Part shown: positions 32,966 through 41,807 of the stretch, one piece after another
How positions within the stretch are numbered: position 1 is the first letter of the stretch
Layout: each line of letters opens with the position of its first letter
From: Roseovarius sp.
Lineage (GTDB): Bacteria > Pseudomonadota > Alphaproteobacteria > Rhodobacterales > Rhodobacteraceae
Assembly (NCBI RefSeq): GCF_030373445.1
Contig: NZ_JAUCYU010000008.1
Span: 62,001-126,000, forward strand
DNA length: 64,000 nt
Direction of reading: 5' to 3'
Translations under genes and position numbers: made by a program
The notes under the pieces: model-generated
Database searches by the model: none
Told to the model about the DNA's origin: nothing
What the model saw: only the letters and a program-made list of their open reading frames with translations

Positions 32966-33832
32966 TCACTCACGCGCCTTCGCCAGCTCAAGCGCACGCT
33001 GATACACCGGACGCCGTTTCATGCCCAACTGCGCCGCCACGATATCCGCCGCATCCCGCACCGAACGCCCCTCCAGCGCCTCGCTCAAAGCCGAATCTAA
33101 ATCAATTTCGCTAACAGTTCCTGAATTCCCCTGCCCCACCAGCACGACGATCTCTCCCTTCAGCGTCCGCCCCGCCATTTCCTCTGCCAGCTCCTCGAGC
33201 GTGCCGCGCCGGACTTCCTCGAATTTCTTGGTCAGTTCCCGGCACATCGCCGCCGGTCGCGCGCCGCCCAGCACCTCCACCGCATCCCGCAGCATCGCCG
33301 CCACCCGCTTCGGCGATTCGTAGAAGATCAGCGTCCCGGGCACCGCGGCAAACTGCCCAAGCGCGGATTTCCGCTTGGATCCGCCCTGCGGCAGGAAGCC
33401 CGCGAAGAAGAACCGGTCCGCCGGCAGGCCCGAGAGCGTCAGCGCGGTCACCGCCGCCGATGGACCCGGCGCCGAGATCAGCCCGTGCCCGCCCTCCACG
33501 GCCGCGCGGGCCAGGTCGAACCCGGGGTCCGACACCATGGGCGTGCCGGCCTCCGAGGCGTAAACCACTGATTTTCCCGCCTCCAGCGCCGCCATGATCC
33601 TTGGCCGCGCGCGGCCTGCATTGTGATCGTGGTAGCTCACCAGCGGCCGGTCCCCCAGCGGCACCCCGTGGATGTCCATCAGCTTGCGCAGGCTCCGCGT
33701 GTCCTCGGCCGCCAGCATGTCGGCCGAGTGCAGAATATCGAGCGCGCGCAGCGTGATGTCGCGCGCCGCGCCGATCGGCGTTGCAATCAGGTATAGCCCC
33801 GGAGCCAGCTCCGGGTTGACCGGAATCACCAC
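32966..33832 (-). CDS. rsmI: 16S rRNA (cytidine1402-2'-O)-methyltransferase RsmI
   Basis: Adds the 2'-O-methyl group to C1402 at the ribosomal P site. 288 residues of the tetrapyrrole-methylase fold: GLYLIATPIGAARDITLRAL, LAAEDTRSLRKL, SYHDHN, SEAGTPMVSDPG, and FYESPKR. The start is GTG at 33832 (or the next GTG at 33829); no ATG fits. It heads the rsmI-yraN-gshB-hydrolase run and diverges from the LpoA-like gene, the common bacterial arrangement. Confidence 0.94.
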   Translation of the reverse strand: MVIPVNPELAPGLYLIATPIGAARDITLRALDILHSADMLAAEDTRSLRKLMDIHGVPLGDRPLVSYHDHNAGRARPRIMAALEAGKSVVYASEAGTPMVSDPGFDLARAAVEGGHGLISAPGPSAAVTALTLSGLPADRFFFAGFLPQGGSKRKSALGQFAAVPGTLIFYESPKRVAAMLRDAVEVLGGARPAAMCRELTKKFEEVRRGTLEELAEEMAGRTLKGEIVVLVGQGNSGTVSEIDLDSALSEALEGRSVRDAADIVAAQLGMKRRPVYQRALELAKARE

Positions 33833-33917
33833 TGGACCCCTCCCGCATGACGTCTATGATCGGCCCGAAACCCGTACGGGACCCTGTCCCGCCGTCAGAA
33901 GGGAGCGCTTCTCGTTC

Positions 33918-35093
33918 ATGTTCGCCGTTTTCACCAAGCTTCGCAAGCTCATCCTCGGGCCGCTGGCTCTCCTCTCCATTGTCCTGCTCGCCGCCTGCGC
34001 GAGCGGGCCGATCATCGGCTCCGGCCCCTCGATCAACCCCTCGGCTCCGGTGCCGGTGGCCCTTCTGGTGCCCTACGGCTCGGCCGACACCAATGAGCAG
34101 AAGCTCGCGAAAGACCTCGAGAACGCCGCCCGCATGGCGGTCTCCGACCTGGGCGGCGTGCAGGTCGACCTGCGTGTCTACGGCACCGCCGGCAATGCCG
34201 AGAAGGCGGGCCAGGTCGCGGCGGAGGCCGTGGCCGAAGGTGCCAAGATCATCATCGGGCCGCTGCACGCCGAATCCGCCAACGCGGCGGCGCTCGCCGT
34301 CGCGGGCCGGGGCGTGAACGTGCTGGCCTTCTCCAACAACCCCACCATCGCCGGGGGCAACCTCTTCGTGCTGGGACAGACCTTCGACACCACCGCCAAC
34401 CGGCTGGTCAGCTATGCCGCCTCCCAGGGGCGCAACCGCATCATGACGGTCTATTCCAACAACCTCGCCGGCCGCCTCGGCCGCGCCGCGATCCAGGAGG
34501 CGATCACCCGAAACGGGGCCGTCCCCTCGGGCGCCGTCAGCTACGAGTTCTCGCAACAGGGCGTCGTCGCGGCCCTGCCCAAGATCAAGAACACCGCCCA
34601 GCAGACCGACGCCAACGCCATCTTCCTCACCGCCAACACCGCCGGTGCCCTGCCGCTCTTCTCGCAGATGCTGCCCGAGAACGGGCTGGGTGCGGACAAG
34701 GTGCAGTATATCGGCCTCGCCCGCTGGGACACGCCCCCGCAGACGCTCGAACTGCCGGGCGTCCAGGGCGGCTGGTTCGCCCTGCCCGACCCGGGCCGCT
34801 CGGCCCAGTTCCAGAGCCGCTTCCAGGCGGCCTACGGCGCGGCCCCGCACGCGCTCAGCGGGCTGGCCTATGACGGCATCGCGGCGGTCGGCGCCCTGGC
34901 CACCGGCGGCGCCCGCAACGCGCTCTCGAAGGAGGCGCTGACACAGCCCGCCGGCTTCCAGGGCGTGAACGGCGTGTTCCGCTTCCTGCCCAACGGCTCG
35001 AACGAGCGCGGCCTCGCCGTCGCCACGATCCAGGACAAGCAGGTCAAGGTGCTCAGCCCGGCGCCGCAAGGCTTCGAAGGCGCGGGCTTCTGA
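33918..35093 (+). CDS. Penicillin-binding protein activator lipoprotein (LpoA/LppC-like)
   Basis: 391-residue predicted outer-membrane lipoprotein with lipobox LLAAC after a long signal peptide. The rest is a type I periplasmic-binding fold (PVALLVPYGS, GPLHAESANAAALA, NPTIAGGNLFVLG, GRNRIMTVYSNN). In E. coli LpoA activates PBP1A. Only the C-terminal binding-protein part of LpoA is present, as usual in alphaproteobacteria. The same frame opens at 33672, antisense to rsmI, but the lipoprotein signal fixes the start at 33918. Confidence 0.88.
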   Translation: MFAVFTKLRKLILGPLALLSIVLLAACASGPIIGSGPSINPSAPVPVALLVPYGSADTNEQKLAKDLENAARMAVSDLGGVQVDLRVYGTAGNAEKAGQVAAEAVAEGAKIIIGPLHAESANAAALAVAGRGVNVLAFSNNPTIAGGNLFVLGQTFDTTANRLVSYAASQGRNRIMTVYSNNLAGRLGRAAIQEAITRNGAVPSGAVSYEFSQQGVVAALPKIKNTAQQTDANAIFLTANTAGALPLFSQMLPENGLGADKVQYIGLARWDTPPQTLELPGVQGGWFALPDPGRSAQFQSRFQAAYGAAPHALSGLAYDGIAAVGALATGGARNALSKEALTQPAGFQGVNGVFRFLPNGSNERGLAVATIQDKQVKVLSPAPQGFEGAGF

Positions 35094-35114
35094 TCCCGCG
35101 CCGACCGGACCGGA

Positions 35115-37880
35115 ATGAAAGACGCAACGCCCCCTCCGGCTGACCTGATCGGCCCGGCCGACGGTATCTTCGACGAGGATGCCGTCGGTCGCGCGCTCGA
35201 CGCGGCCATCGGCACCGCGGGCAGCGATGCCGCGGCTCAGCGCAAGGCGGTGGTCGACACGCTCGCCGCGGCGATGGAGGACGGGCGCGACGCCATCGCG
35301 GCCGGCCTCTCGGCCGACCCCTTCGCCGCCGAGGCGGCGATCCGCTCCTACAGTTGGCTGACCGATTGCGTGGTCCGCGCCGCGCTCGACGTGGCCGCCC
35401 GCCACTTGCACCCGCTGCCCACCCCCACCGAATCCGAGCGCATCGCCGTCTTCGCCGTCGGCGGCTACGGCCGGGGCGAGATGGCGCCGTTCTCCGATGT
35501 CGACCTGCTGTTCCTGACGCCCTACAAGATCACCCCCTGGGCCGAGAGCGTCATTGAAAGCACCCTCTACATCCTGTGGGACCTGCGCCTGAAGGTCGGC
35601 CATTCCAGCCGCACGGTGAAGGATTGCCTGCGCCTCGGGGCCGAGGATTTCACCATCCGCACGGCCCTGCTGGAGAAACGCTTCATCTACGGCGATGCCG
35701 CGCTGGGCGAGACCCTCCACACCCGCCTGCGCGAAGAGCTCTTCGAAGGCACCGAGCGCGAATTCATCGAGGCCAAGCTCGAGGAACGCGGCAGCCGGCA
35801 CCAGAAGCAGGGCGTCCGCTACATGGTCGAGCCCAACGTGAAGGAGGGCAAGGGCGGGCTGCGCGACCTGCAATGCCTGTTCTGGGTCGCCAAGTATGTT
35901 CACCGGGTCGACGACGTGGCCGATCTCGTCACCCTCGGCCTCTTCGCCGAGGAGGAATTCGCCACCTTCGCCAAGGCCCACAACTTCCTCTGGGCGGTGC
36001 GCTGCCACATGCACCTGATCACCGGGCGCGCCACCGAGCAGCTCACCTTCGACCTTCAGGTCGATGTCGCGGCCCGCATGGGCTATGTCGACACGCCCGG
36101 CCGCCGCGCGGTCGAGCACTTCATGCAGGATTATTTCCGCCACGCCACGGCGGTGGGCGAGCTGACGCGCATCCTGCTGACCAAGCTGGAAGCGTCGCAC
36201 GTGAAATCCCAGCCGCTCCTGCAACGGCTCTTCAAGCGCAAGCGCAAGCTCAAGGACAATTACGCCGAGGTGCATGGCCGCCTTGCCATCGTCGACGAGA
36301 AGAAATTCCTCTCCGACCGGATCAACCTCCTCCGGCTCTTCGAGGAAGGGCTGCGCACCGGTCTGCTCATCCACCCCGACGCCATGCGCCTGGTGACGGC
36401 CAACCTGAAACTCATCGACGAAAGCTTCCGCAACGACCCCAAGGCGCGCAAGCTGTTCCTCGACCTGCTGCTGAAACACGGCAACCCCGAACGGGCGCTC
36501 CGCCGGATGAACGAGCTGGGCGTGCTCTCGGCCTACCTGCCGGAATTCGAACCGATCCGCGCGCTGATGCAGTTCAACATGTATCACAGCTACACGGTCG
36601 ACGAGCATATCATCCAGTGCATCTCCCAGCTCGACAAGATCGAACGCCACGAGCTGAAGGAGGCCCTTCCGGTGGCCTCCTCGATCCTCGAGGAGGGGGT
36701 GAACCGCCGCGTGCTCTACGTGGCGCTGCTGCTGCACGACATCGGCAAGGGCCGGGACGAGGATCACTCGATCCTCGGCGCCCAGATCGCCCGCAAGGTC
36801 GGTCCTCGCCTCGGGCTCAAGCCCAAGGAGGTCGATACCGTCGAATGGCTCGTCCGCTATCACCTGCTGATGTCGGACATGGCCCAGAAACGCGACATCG
36901 CCGACCCCCGCACCGTGCGCGACTTCGCCAAGGCGGTGCAGACCAAGGAAAGGCTCGACCTTCTCTGCGTGCTCACCGTCTGCGACATCCGCGGCGTGGG
37001 CCCGACCACCTGGAACAACTGGAAGGCCTCGCTCCTGCGGGCGCTCTACCGCCAGACACGCCGCGCCATGGAAGGCGGGCTCGAAGAGCTCAACCGCGAA
37101 CAGCGTGGCTCCGACGCCAAGCGCAACCTCCGCGAGGAGCTGGCCGACTGGGATCCGAAGGATCTCAAGGCCGAAACCGCCCGCCATTACCCGCCCTACT
37201 GGCAGGGGCTGCACGTCACGGCGCACGTGGTCTTCGCGCGGCTCCTGCGCGACCTCAAGGAAGACGAGATCGCCATCGACCTCGCCGTCGACGACGACCG
37301 CGACGCCACCCGCGCCTGCTTCGCGCTGGCCGATCACCCGGGCATCTTCTCGCGCCTCGCGGGCGCGCTGGCCCTCGTCGGCGCCAACGTGGTCGACGCG
37401 CGCACCTACACCTCGAAAGACGGCTTCGCCACGGCGGTCTTCTGGATCCAGGACAGCGAAGGCCACCCCTACGAATCCGAACGCCTCCCCCGCCTGCGCC
37501 AGATGATCACCAAGACCCTCAAGGGAGAGGTCGTCGCCCGCGACGCCATGCAATCGCGCGACAAGCTCAAGAAACGCGAACGCGCCTTCAAGGTGCCGAC
37601 CCATATCACCTTCGACAACGAAGGCTCGGAGATCTACACCATCATCGAGGTCGACACCCGCGACCGCCCCGGCCTGCTCTACGACCTCACCCGCACGCTG
37701 GCGGCGGGCAATGTCTACATCAACTCCGCCGTCATCGCGACCTATGGCGAGCAGGTGGTCGACACCTTCTACGTGAAGGACATGTTCGGCCTGAAATTCT
37801 ACACCGAAAGCAAGCAGCGCGTCCTCGAACGCAAGCTGCGCGAAGCCATCGACAAGGGCGTCGAGCGCGCCTCCGAATGA
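35115..37880 (+). CDS. glnD: Bifunctional PII uridylyltransferase/uridylyl-removing enzyme GlnD
   Basis: Main nitrogen sensor: glutamine switches it from uridylylating to deuridylylating PII proteins. 921 residues. The nucleotidyltransferase site is GGYGRGEMAPFSDVDLLFL, the HD hydrolase site is LLHDIGKGRDEDHS (H541, D542), and two ACT domains (about 735-810 and 845-921; RDRPGLLYDLTRTL in the second) bind glutamine. All parts look intact. It starts 21 bp after the LpoA-like gene. Confidence 0.96.
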   Translation: MKDATPPPADLIGPADGIFDEDAVGRALDAAIGTAGSDAAAQRKAVVDTLAAAMEDGRDAIAAGLSADPFAAEAAIRSYSWLTDCVVRAALDVAARHLHPLPTPTESERIAVFAVGGYGRGEMAPFSDVDLLFLTPYKITPWAESVIESTLYILWDLRLKVGHSSRTVKDCLRLGAEDFTIRTALLEKRFIYGDAALGETLHTRLREELFEGTEREFIEAKLEERGSRHQKQGVRYMVEPNVKEGKGGLRDLQCLFWVAKYVHRVDDVADLVTLGLFAEEEFATFAKAHNFLWAVRCHMHLITGRATEQLTFDLQVDVAARMGYVDTPGRRAVEHFMQDYFRHATAVGELTRILLTKLEASHVKSQPLLQRLFKRKRKLKDNYAEVHGRLAIVDEKKFLSDRINLLRLFEEGLRTGLLIHPDAMRLVTANLKLIDESFRNDPKARKLFLDLLLKHGNPERALRRMNELGVLSAYLPEFEPIRALMQFNMYHSYTVDEHIIQCISQLDKIERHELKEALPVASSILEEGVNRRVLYVALLLHDIGKGRDEDHSILGAQIARKVGPRLGLKPKEVDTVEWLVRYHLLMSDMAQKRDIADPRTVRDFAKAVQTKERLDLLCVLTVCDIRGVGPTTWNNWKASLLRALYRQTRRAMEGGLEELNREQRGSDAKRNLREELADWDPKDLKAETARHYPPYWQGLHVTAHVVFARLLRDLKEDEIAIDLAVDDDRDATRACFALADHPGIFSRLAGALALVGANVVDARTYTSKDGFATAVFWIQDSEGHPYESERLPRLRQMITKTLKGEVVARDAMQSRDKLKKRERAFKVPTHITFDNEGSEIYTIIEVDTRDRPGLLYDLTRTLAAGNVYINSAVIATYGEQVVDTFYVKDMFGLKFYTESKQRVLERKLREAIDKGVERASE

Positions 37881-37886
37881 TCCCCG

Positions 37887-37905
37887 CCCCGGACCTGATC
37901 CGGGG
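37887..37905. repeat. REP-like hairpin after glnD
   Basis: CCCCGGA (37887-37893) pairs with TCCGGGG (37899-37905) around loop CCTGA. Member of the constant-loop family. It starts 6 bp after the glnD stop and may end its transcript. Confidence 0.6.
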
Positions 37906-37925
37906 CCTCCCACCACGCCACCGCC

Positions 37926-37970
37926 CGAATTCTTTAAAAGAATTCGACCCGATATCTTTTAAAGATATCG
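37926..37970. repeat. Twin 21-bp palindromes with TCTTT/AAAGA core, locus A
   Basis: The first arm CGAATTCTTT pairs with AAAGAATTCG around A (37926-37946). After the spacer ACC, CGATATCTTT pairs with AAAGATATCG around T (37950-37970). Both are perfect. The same 21-3-21 layout with different but self-complementary outer stems recurs at 55880-55924. Likely a structured terminator or a repeat unit. Confidence 0.7.
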
Positions 37971-38095
37971 TCCCACCTGCGACCCCGCCGCCACGGTTCC
38001 CCCCGGCAGGCCCCGACCACGTCGACAAACCCGGCAACACGCGGTAAACTGCTCACAAATCAGCCGAAACGAGCTGACACAGGCAGGACAGAGCA

Positions 38096-39061
38096 GTGGG
38101 TTACAACATCAGCGAAACCACGGGTGCCACCGGCGGTGGCACATCCGGGATCGACACGTGGACATTCGACGTCGCCCTCACCGGTGCCGACGTCACCACC
38201 GTCTCCGGCGACTTCGACGAAGTCCCGATGATGGGCGGCGGTGCCAGCGAAGCCACACAGGGCTACACCTTCACCGTCACCCAGGGCGGAGAGTACGGCG
38301 ACCTCGAATACGACCCCGCCACCGGCGAGTTCGAGTTCCACGTCGACCGCGAGGCGATCCTGGCCTCCGGCTCCGACCAGACCATCGTGATCTCCGTCAC
38401 CGGCCGCGACAGCCAGGGCACCGACACCGACACGATCATCATCAACGTGACGATCTGCGTCGCCCGCGGCACCCTGATCGACACCGAAACGGGCCCCGTC
38501 CCGGTCGAGGAGCTGCGCATCGGCGACCGCGTCTGCACCCTCGACGGCCCGGCCCGCCCCGTCCGCTGGATCGGCTGCCGCCATGTCCCGGCGGCCGAGC
38601 TGGCCGCCGACCCCTCGCTTCGCCCCGTCCGCATCGCCGCCGGCGCCTTCGGCCCGGGCCAGCCCGGGCGCGACCTCACCGTCTCGCCCCAGCACCGCAT
38701 CCTCCTCGACGACTGGCGGGCCGAGCTGTTCTTCGGCGCCGCGCAGGTGCTGGTGCCCGCCAAGGGGCTGGTCAACGACCTGACCATCCGCATCGACCAT
38801 GCCGCCCCCGGGGTCGATTATTTCCACGTCCTCTTCGACCGGCACGAGATCATGCTGACCGAGGGCCTGCCCACCGAAAGCTTCCACCCCGGCGAATACG
38901 CCCTCCGCGACCTCGCCGAGGACACCCGCGCCGAGCTTTTCCGCCTCTTCCCCGAGCTCGCCCGCGGCACCGGCGCCCCGGAAACCGCCCGCATGGTGCT
39001 GCGCCCGTGGGAAACCGCCCTGCTCAACGGGCACGCCCAGGACCGGAGGATCGCCTCATGA
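38096..39061 (+). CDS. Hint-domain (Hint_2) protein with cadherin-like N-terminus
   Basis: 321 residues from a GTG start. Residues 1-120 are an acidic, Gly/Thr-rich, cadherin-like beta region with no signal peptide. Residues 121 to about 267 form a Hint (hedgehog/intein) domain: C121 in ICVARGTLIDT, the TxxH-like block SPQH (H200), LVPAKGLVND, and YFHVLFDRHEI with TESFHPG. Hint domains do an N-S acyl shift at the first Cys and can release or attach the N-terminal part. The whole protein has one Lys (K223). It overlaps the HlyC-type gene by 4 nt. No RTX repeats or type I exporter nearby. Confidence 0.85.
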   Translation: MGYNISETTGATGGGTSGIDTWTFDVALTGADVTTVSGDFDEVPMMGGGASEATQGYTFTVTQGGEYGDLEYDPATGEFEFHVDREAILASGSDQTIVISVTGRDSQGTDTDTIIINVTICVARGTLIDTETGPVPVEELRIGDRVCTLDGPARPVRWIGCRHVPAAELAADPSLRPVRIAAGAFGPGQPGRDLTVSPQHRILLDDWRAELFFGAAQVLVPAKGLVNDLTIRIDHAAPGVDYFHVLFDRHEIMLTEGLPTESFHPGEYALRDLAEDTRAELFRLFPELARGTGAPETARMVLRPWETALLNGHAQDRRIAS

Positions 39062-39576
39062 CCGCCCTCACCGACGATACCGGCAAGACCCTCCCCGATA
39101 TCGAGGCCCCCTCGCCCGAACGCCTGCGCGCCTATGGCGACATGATGTTCCTCGCCTTCCGCAGCCCGCGCCACGCGCGCATGCCGGTGGCCCAGCTCCG
39201 CACCTACCTCGAACCGCCGCTGCTGCTGGGCCAGTTCCGCCTGTTCCGGTTCGACGGCGTGGCCCGCGGCCTCTACACCTGGGGCTGGCTCGGCACCGAG
39301 GCCGAGCGCCGCCTGATCACCGGGGAAGACCTCCGCCCCGAAGACTGGAACAGCGGCGACCGCCTGTGGATCGTCGACATCATGGCGCCCTATCGCGGCC
39401 TGACGAAAAGCATGGTCCGCTGGATCATGCAGGACGGGCATTTCACCGACGACGATTTCCATTTCCGCCGCGTCGGCGACGACAACCGCACCCGCCGCAT
39501 CGTCCATATCGACTTCCGCCGCGACGCCCTGTCGAAGGTCTACACCGAGGCGGAGTTCCTCGACCGCCCCGCCTGA
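39058..39576 (+). CDS. HlyC-like toxin-activating lysine acyltransferase
   Basis: 172 residues, the size of HlyC (about 170). HlyC-type enzymes move a fatty acyl group from acyl-ACP to lysines of RTX toxins in the cytoplasm. Family features: SPRHARMPV with the probable catalytic His39, GQFRLFRFDG, YTWGWL, and RLWIVDIMAPYRG with the conserved Asp107. The ATG lies inside the stop of the Hint gene (ATGA), so the two are co-translated. No RTX toxin is in the window; the natural substrate is unknown, and the Hint protein itself is one candidate. Confidence 0.85.
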   Translation: MTALTDDTGKTLPDIEAPSPERLRAYGDMMFLAFRSPRHARMPVAQLRTYLEPPLLLGQFRLFRFDGVARGLYTWGWLGTEAERRLITGEDLRPEDWNSGDRLWIVDIMAPYRGLTKSMVRWIMQDGHFTDDDFHFRRVGDDNRTRRIVHIDFRRDALSKVYTEAEFLDRPA

Positions 39577-39659
39577 CCCCCCGTACCGGCTGACTTTCCA
39601 GGCGCGCCGGACGTCGCGCCGCCTGCCCTGTCACCAGAACGGCGAGACCTCGGGGGAAT

Positions 39660-40901
39660 TCAACGGTCGGAAAGTATGTTGCGCATCGCGGGATCAGCAT
39701 CGTCAAGATCGCGCTGGCAGCCAAAGCGGTTGGCAGAAACGACCACTTGAGTCTCGGCCTTGCCATGGCGCAACAGCAAAGGCCGATTGGCGTTATTCTT
39801 GAGGAAATGGTTATGGGTGACGAAACCTTGCGCCGGTTCATTAAAGATCAAGCGGCCCGAATTCGCTTCGCAAACGTTCGACTCGAAGTGAACATCTCCG
39901 GAAATATGCGCAATATCACCAATGGTATCCTTGCCGCGCAAACCATGAAAGTCGCAATCCCGGATAACGGCATGTGTGTCTGGCTTGGTCATGATTGCAC
40001 AAGAGCCGCCGCCGCCGCCGAACGACACTCCGAAGAATTTCGCTCTGCCTTCCAACAGGCTCACGCATGGCGACTCGACATGCCCGCACGTCACTCTTCC
40101 TCCAAAAACCTTTAACCCTCGTACCGGATCCAATCCCGATATCCGCAACAGAGGCCCCTTTGCGGTTTTCTGCCACGGAAGCCAGCCATGCATCATGCAG
40201 TCGCGAAGGGTAATAAGTCTGGGTTTTTGTACTCCCATTCCAGCTCCGATCTCCATTGCACAACCATTTGGAAAGATGATGAAGACCGATTGGAAAATGA
40301 CATTGTTGCAGGCATCACCCTCGGGTTGCGCTTCGAGCGACACTGCAGCCTGATCGGGCGTTCCACAATCCAGCATGTGAATATCATGAAAGCCCGTTTC
40401 CATGACCGAAGGACCAAGACGCAAGCCCGGCCCGTCCCGTGTTCGATGAATGAACAGCCCCGAGAACATGCCCTCGATAAGGAATTCGACGGAAAGCCCC
40501 TTTCCCTGACCTTCGCCGTCAATGCACAGATCACGCAACACGATTCCATGGGTACGGATTTCCATGTTGTAGAGCCACGTTGTGGAATCGCGTATGACCT
40601 GGCGCCTCGTGGGGCTGCGCAAGCTGGCGTTGACCTCAATTGCATATTGCCCTGCGGGCGGTATCAACTTGGTCGCGTAGCCGGCCCCCTCAAGGGTTAC
40701 GGGTTTGTCGACCCGGATCGGCTTGGTCAACTGGAAACGACCAGCCGATACTTGTATGTGACCGACGGATTCATCGCACAGGTCAAGGGCGTATTCGAAC
40801 ACACTAGACGCCGACTCGGCAGGCGCGGACATGAATAATCTTGAGCCGTCGTAGAGAGCAACGCGCTCTTCTTCTCGAACAATCTTCAGTGTATCGGCCA
40901 T
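39660..40901 (-). CDS. Right-handed beta-helix protein, unknown function
   Basis: 413 residues predicted to fold as a parallel beta-helix: repeated short strands with turn residues, such as RFQLTKPIRVDKPVTLEGAG, HGIVLRDLCIDGEG, DTHAVIRDCDFHGL and GDVHFESNVCEANSG. This fold is typical of pectate-lyase-like, polysaccharide-acting or tailspike proteins. No signal peptide is seen. Base composition is clearly more AT-rich than the neighbours. The ATG at 40901 follows the methyltransferase stop by 5 nt, so they form a two-gene operon. I cannot name a family. Confidence 0.75.
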   Translation of the reverse strand: MADTLKIVREEERVALYDGSRLFMSAPAESASSVFEYALDLCDESVGHIQVSAGRFQLTKPIRVDKPVTLEGAGYATKLIPPAGQYAIEVNASLRSPTRRQVIRDSTTWLYNMEIRTHGIVLRDLCIDGEGQGKGLSVEFLIEGMFSGLFIHRTRDGPGLRLGPSVMETGFHDIHMLDCGTPDQAAVSLEAQPEGDACNNVIFQSVFIIFPNGCAMEIGAGMGVQKPRLITLRDCMMHGWLPWQKTAKGPLLRISGLDPVRGLKVFGGRVTCGHVESPCVSLLEGRAKFFGVSFGGGGGSCAIMTKPDTHAVIRDCDFHGLRGKDTIGDIAHISGDVHFESNVCEANSGRLIFNEPAQGFVTHNHFLKNNANRPLLLRHGKAETQVVVSANRFGCQRDLDDADPAMRNILSDR

Positions 40902-40906
40902 GCTGC

Positions 40907-41578
40907 TCAACGTCCTGCTGGACGGGCGCGGAACATCATCTGGTTAGCAGGGTGCCGCCAATCGCCGATGAAGTCTGCATACCACCCTGTCGTCTCGCAA
41001 AAGTCTTCAATGTCTTCTTTACGATAGAACCAGTTCTTGTTCGGATCCGAGGGTCCACCGGGGTTTTCCGGGCTACGTCCTTCTTTCAAGAAGACGGTAA
41101 AGTAAAACTGGCTGTGAGCGTGGCACTTTCCTCGCATCGCGCTCAGGCACGACCTGATGTCATCCGGGTCGAGATGAGTAAAAAGTGACTGCGCGATTGC
41201 AAAGTCGAAATTCGGAGAAATTCCGAAATCGAATTCTTCGTTAACAAAGAAACGCGGATTTCTTAGAGCGATGATATCAGTATAGAATTCCTTCTCAATT
41301 CCGATATCGATCAAGGTCTGATCCAGGTCCAGACCGTGATATCGCCCGTCGTTCAGGTACGGAATCAGGTACTGTCCGAGCCGCAACGATCCACAGGCAA
41401 CATCGTAAAACACGTGCTCGGGCTTAAGGCCTTGCTGCACAAGGAAGTGATATTGCAGCTTTCCAATTTCGTACCAGAGCTGATCTGAAAACCCTCCGAC
41501 ATATTGACGATGGCCGACGGCCTTGATCCTGTCTGCAATATTTTTCTCAAAGTAGTCGTCTGGCCAACGGCTCGTCAT
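40907..41578 (-). CDS. Class I SAM-dependent methyltransferase
   Basis: 223 residues with SAM motif I VFYDVACGSLRLGQYLIPYL and motif II YHGLDLDQT, then NFDFAIAQSLFTHL as motif IV/post-IV. Function unknown; such enzymes often modify sugars or small metabolites. The ATG at 41578 is preferred because GAGGA lies 8 nt upstream; the ATG at 41611 has no visible site. Markedly AT-richer than the rest of the window, pointing to acquired DNA together with the beta-helix gene. Confidence 0.8.
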   Translation of the reverse strand: MTSRWPDDYFEKNIADRIKAVGHRQYVGGFSDQLWYEIGKLQYHFLVQQGLKPEHVFYDVACGSLRLGQYLIPYLNDGRYHGLDLDQTLIDIGIEKEFYTDIIALRNPRFFVNEEFDFGISPNFDFAIAQSLFTHLDPDDIRSCLSAMRGKCHAHSQFYFTVFLKEGRSPENPGGPSDPNKNWFYRKEDIEDFCETTGWYADFIGDWRHPANQMMFRARPAGR

Positions 41579-41807
41579 GTGAACATCCTCGATTTCTCGG
41601 TATCTTAGCATGATGTGGACAGGGCGAAACTGTTCATGACGGCGTGCCGACCTGCCAGGGAACGCTCACCCTGTTCCGGATCGCTCCAGCCCCCGTCACG
41701 GCCCCCGGCACCCCGCCGCCGCGGCCTTTCAGCCACTCTTCCCCCGCCCCCGGCAATCCGCTACTCCTCGGCAAACGACACACCCCAAGCCGAAAAGGCC
41801 ACCCCCC

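Noticed and set aside
33111..37916. A 1601-codon open frame on the minus strand
   Set aside because: It lies antisense to the LpoA-like gene and glnD, both with clear motifs. Long antisense frames are expected in GC-rich DNA, and the translation is low-complexity with no family features.
35576..38047. An 823-codon plus-strand frame overlapping glnD
   Set aside because: Off-frame shadow, Arg/Pro/His-rich; glnD has every expected domain in the other frame.
38456..38900. Intein inserted in a host gene
   Set aside because: No extein on the C-terminal side and no host protein; the Hint domain is part of a stand-alone Hint_2 protein.
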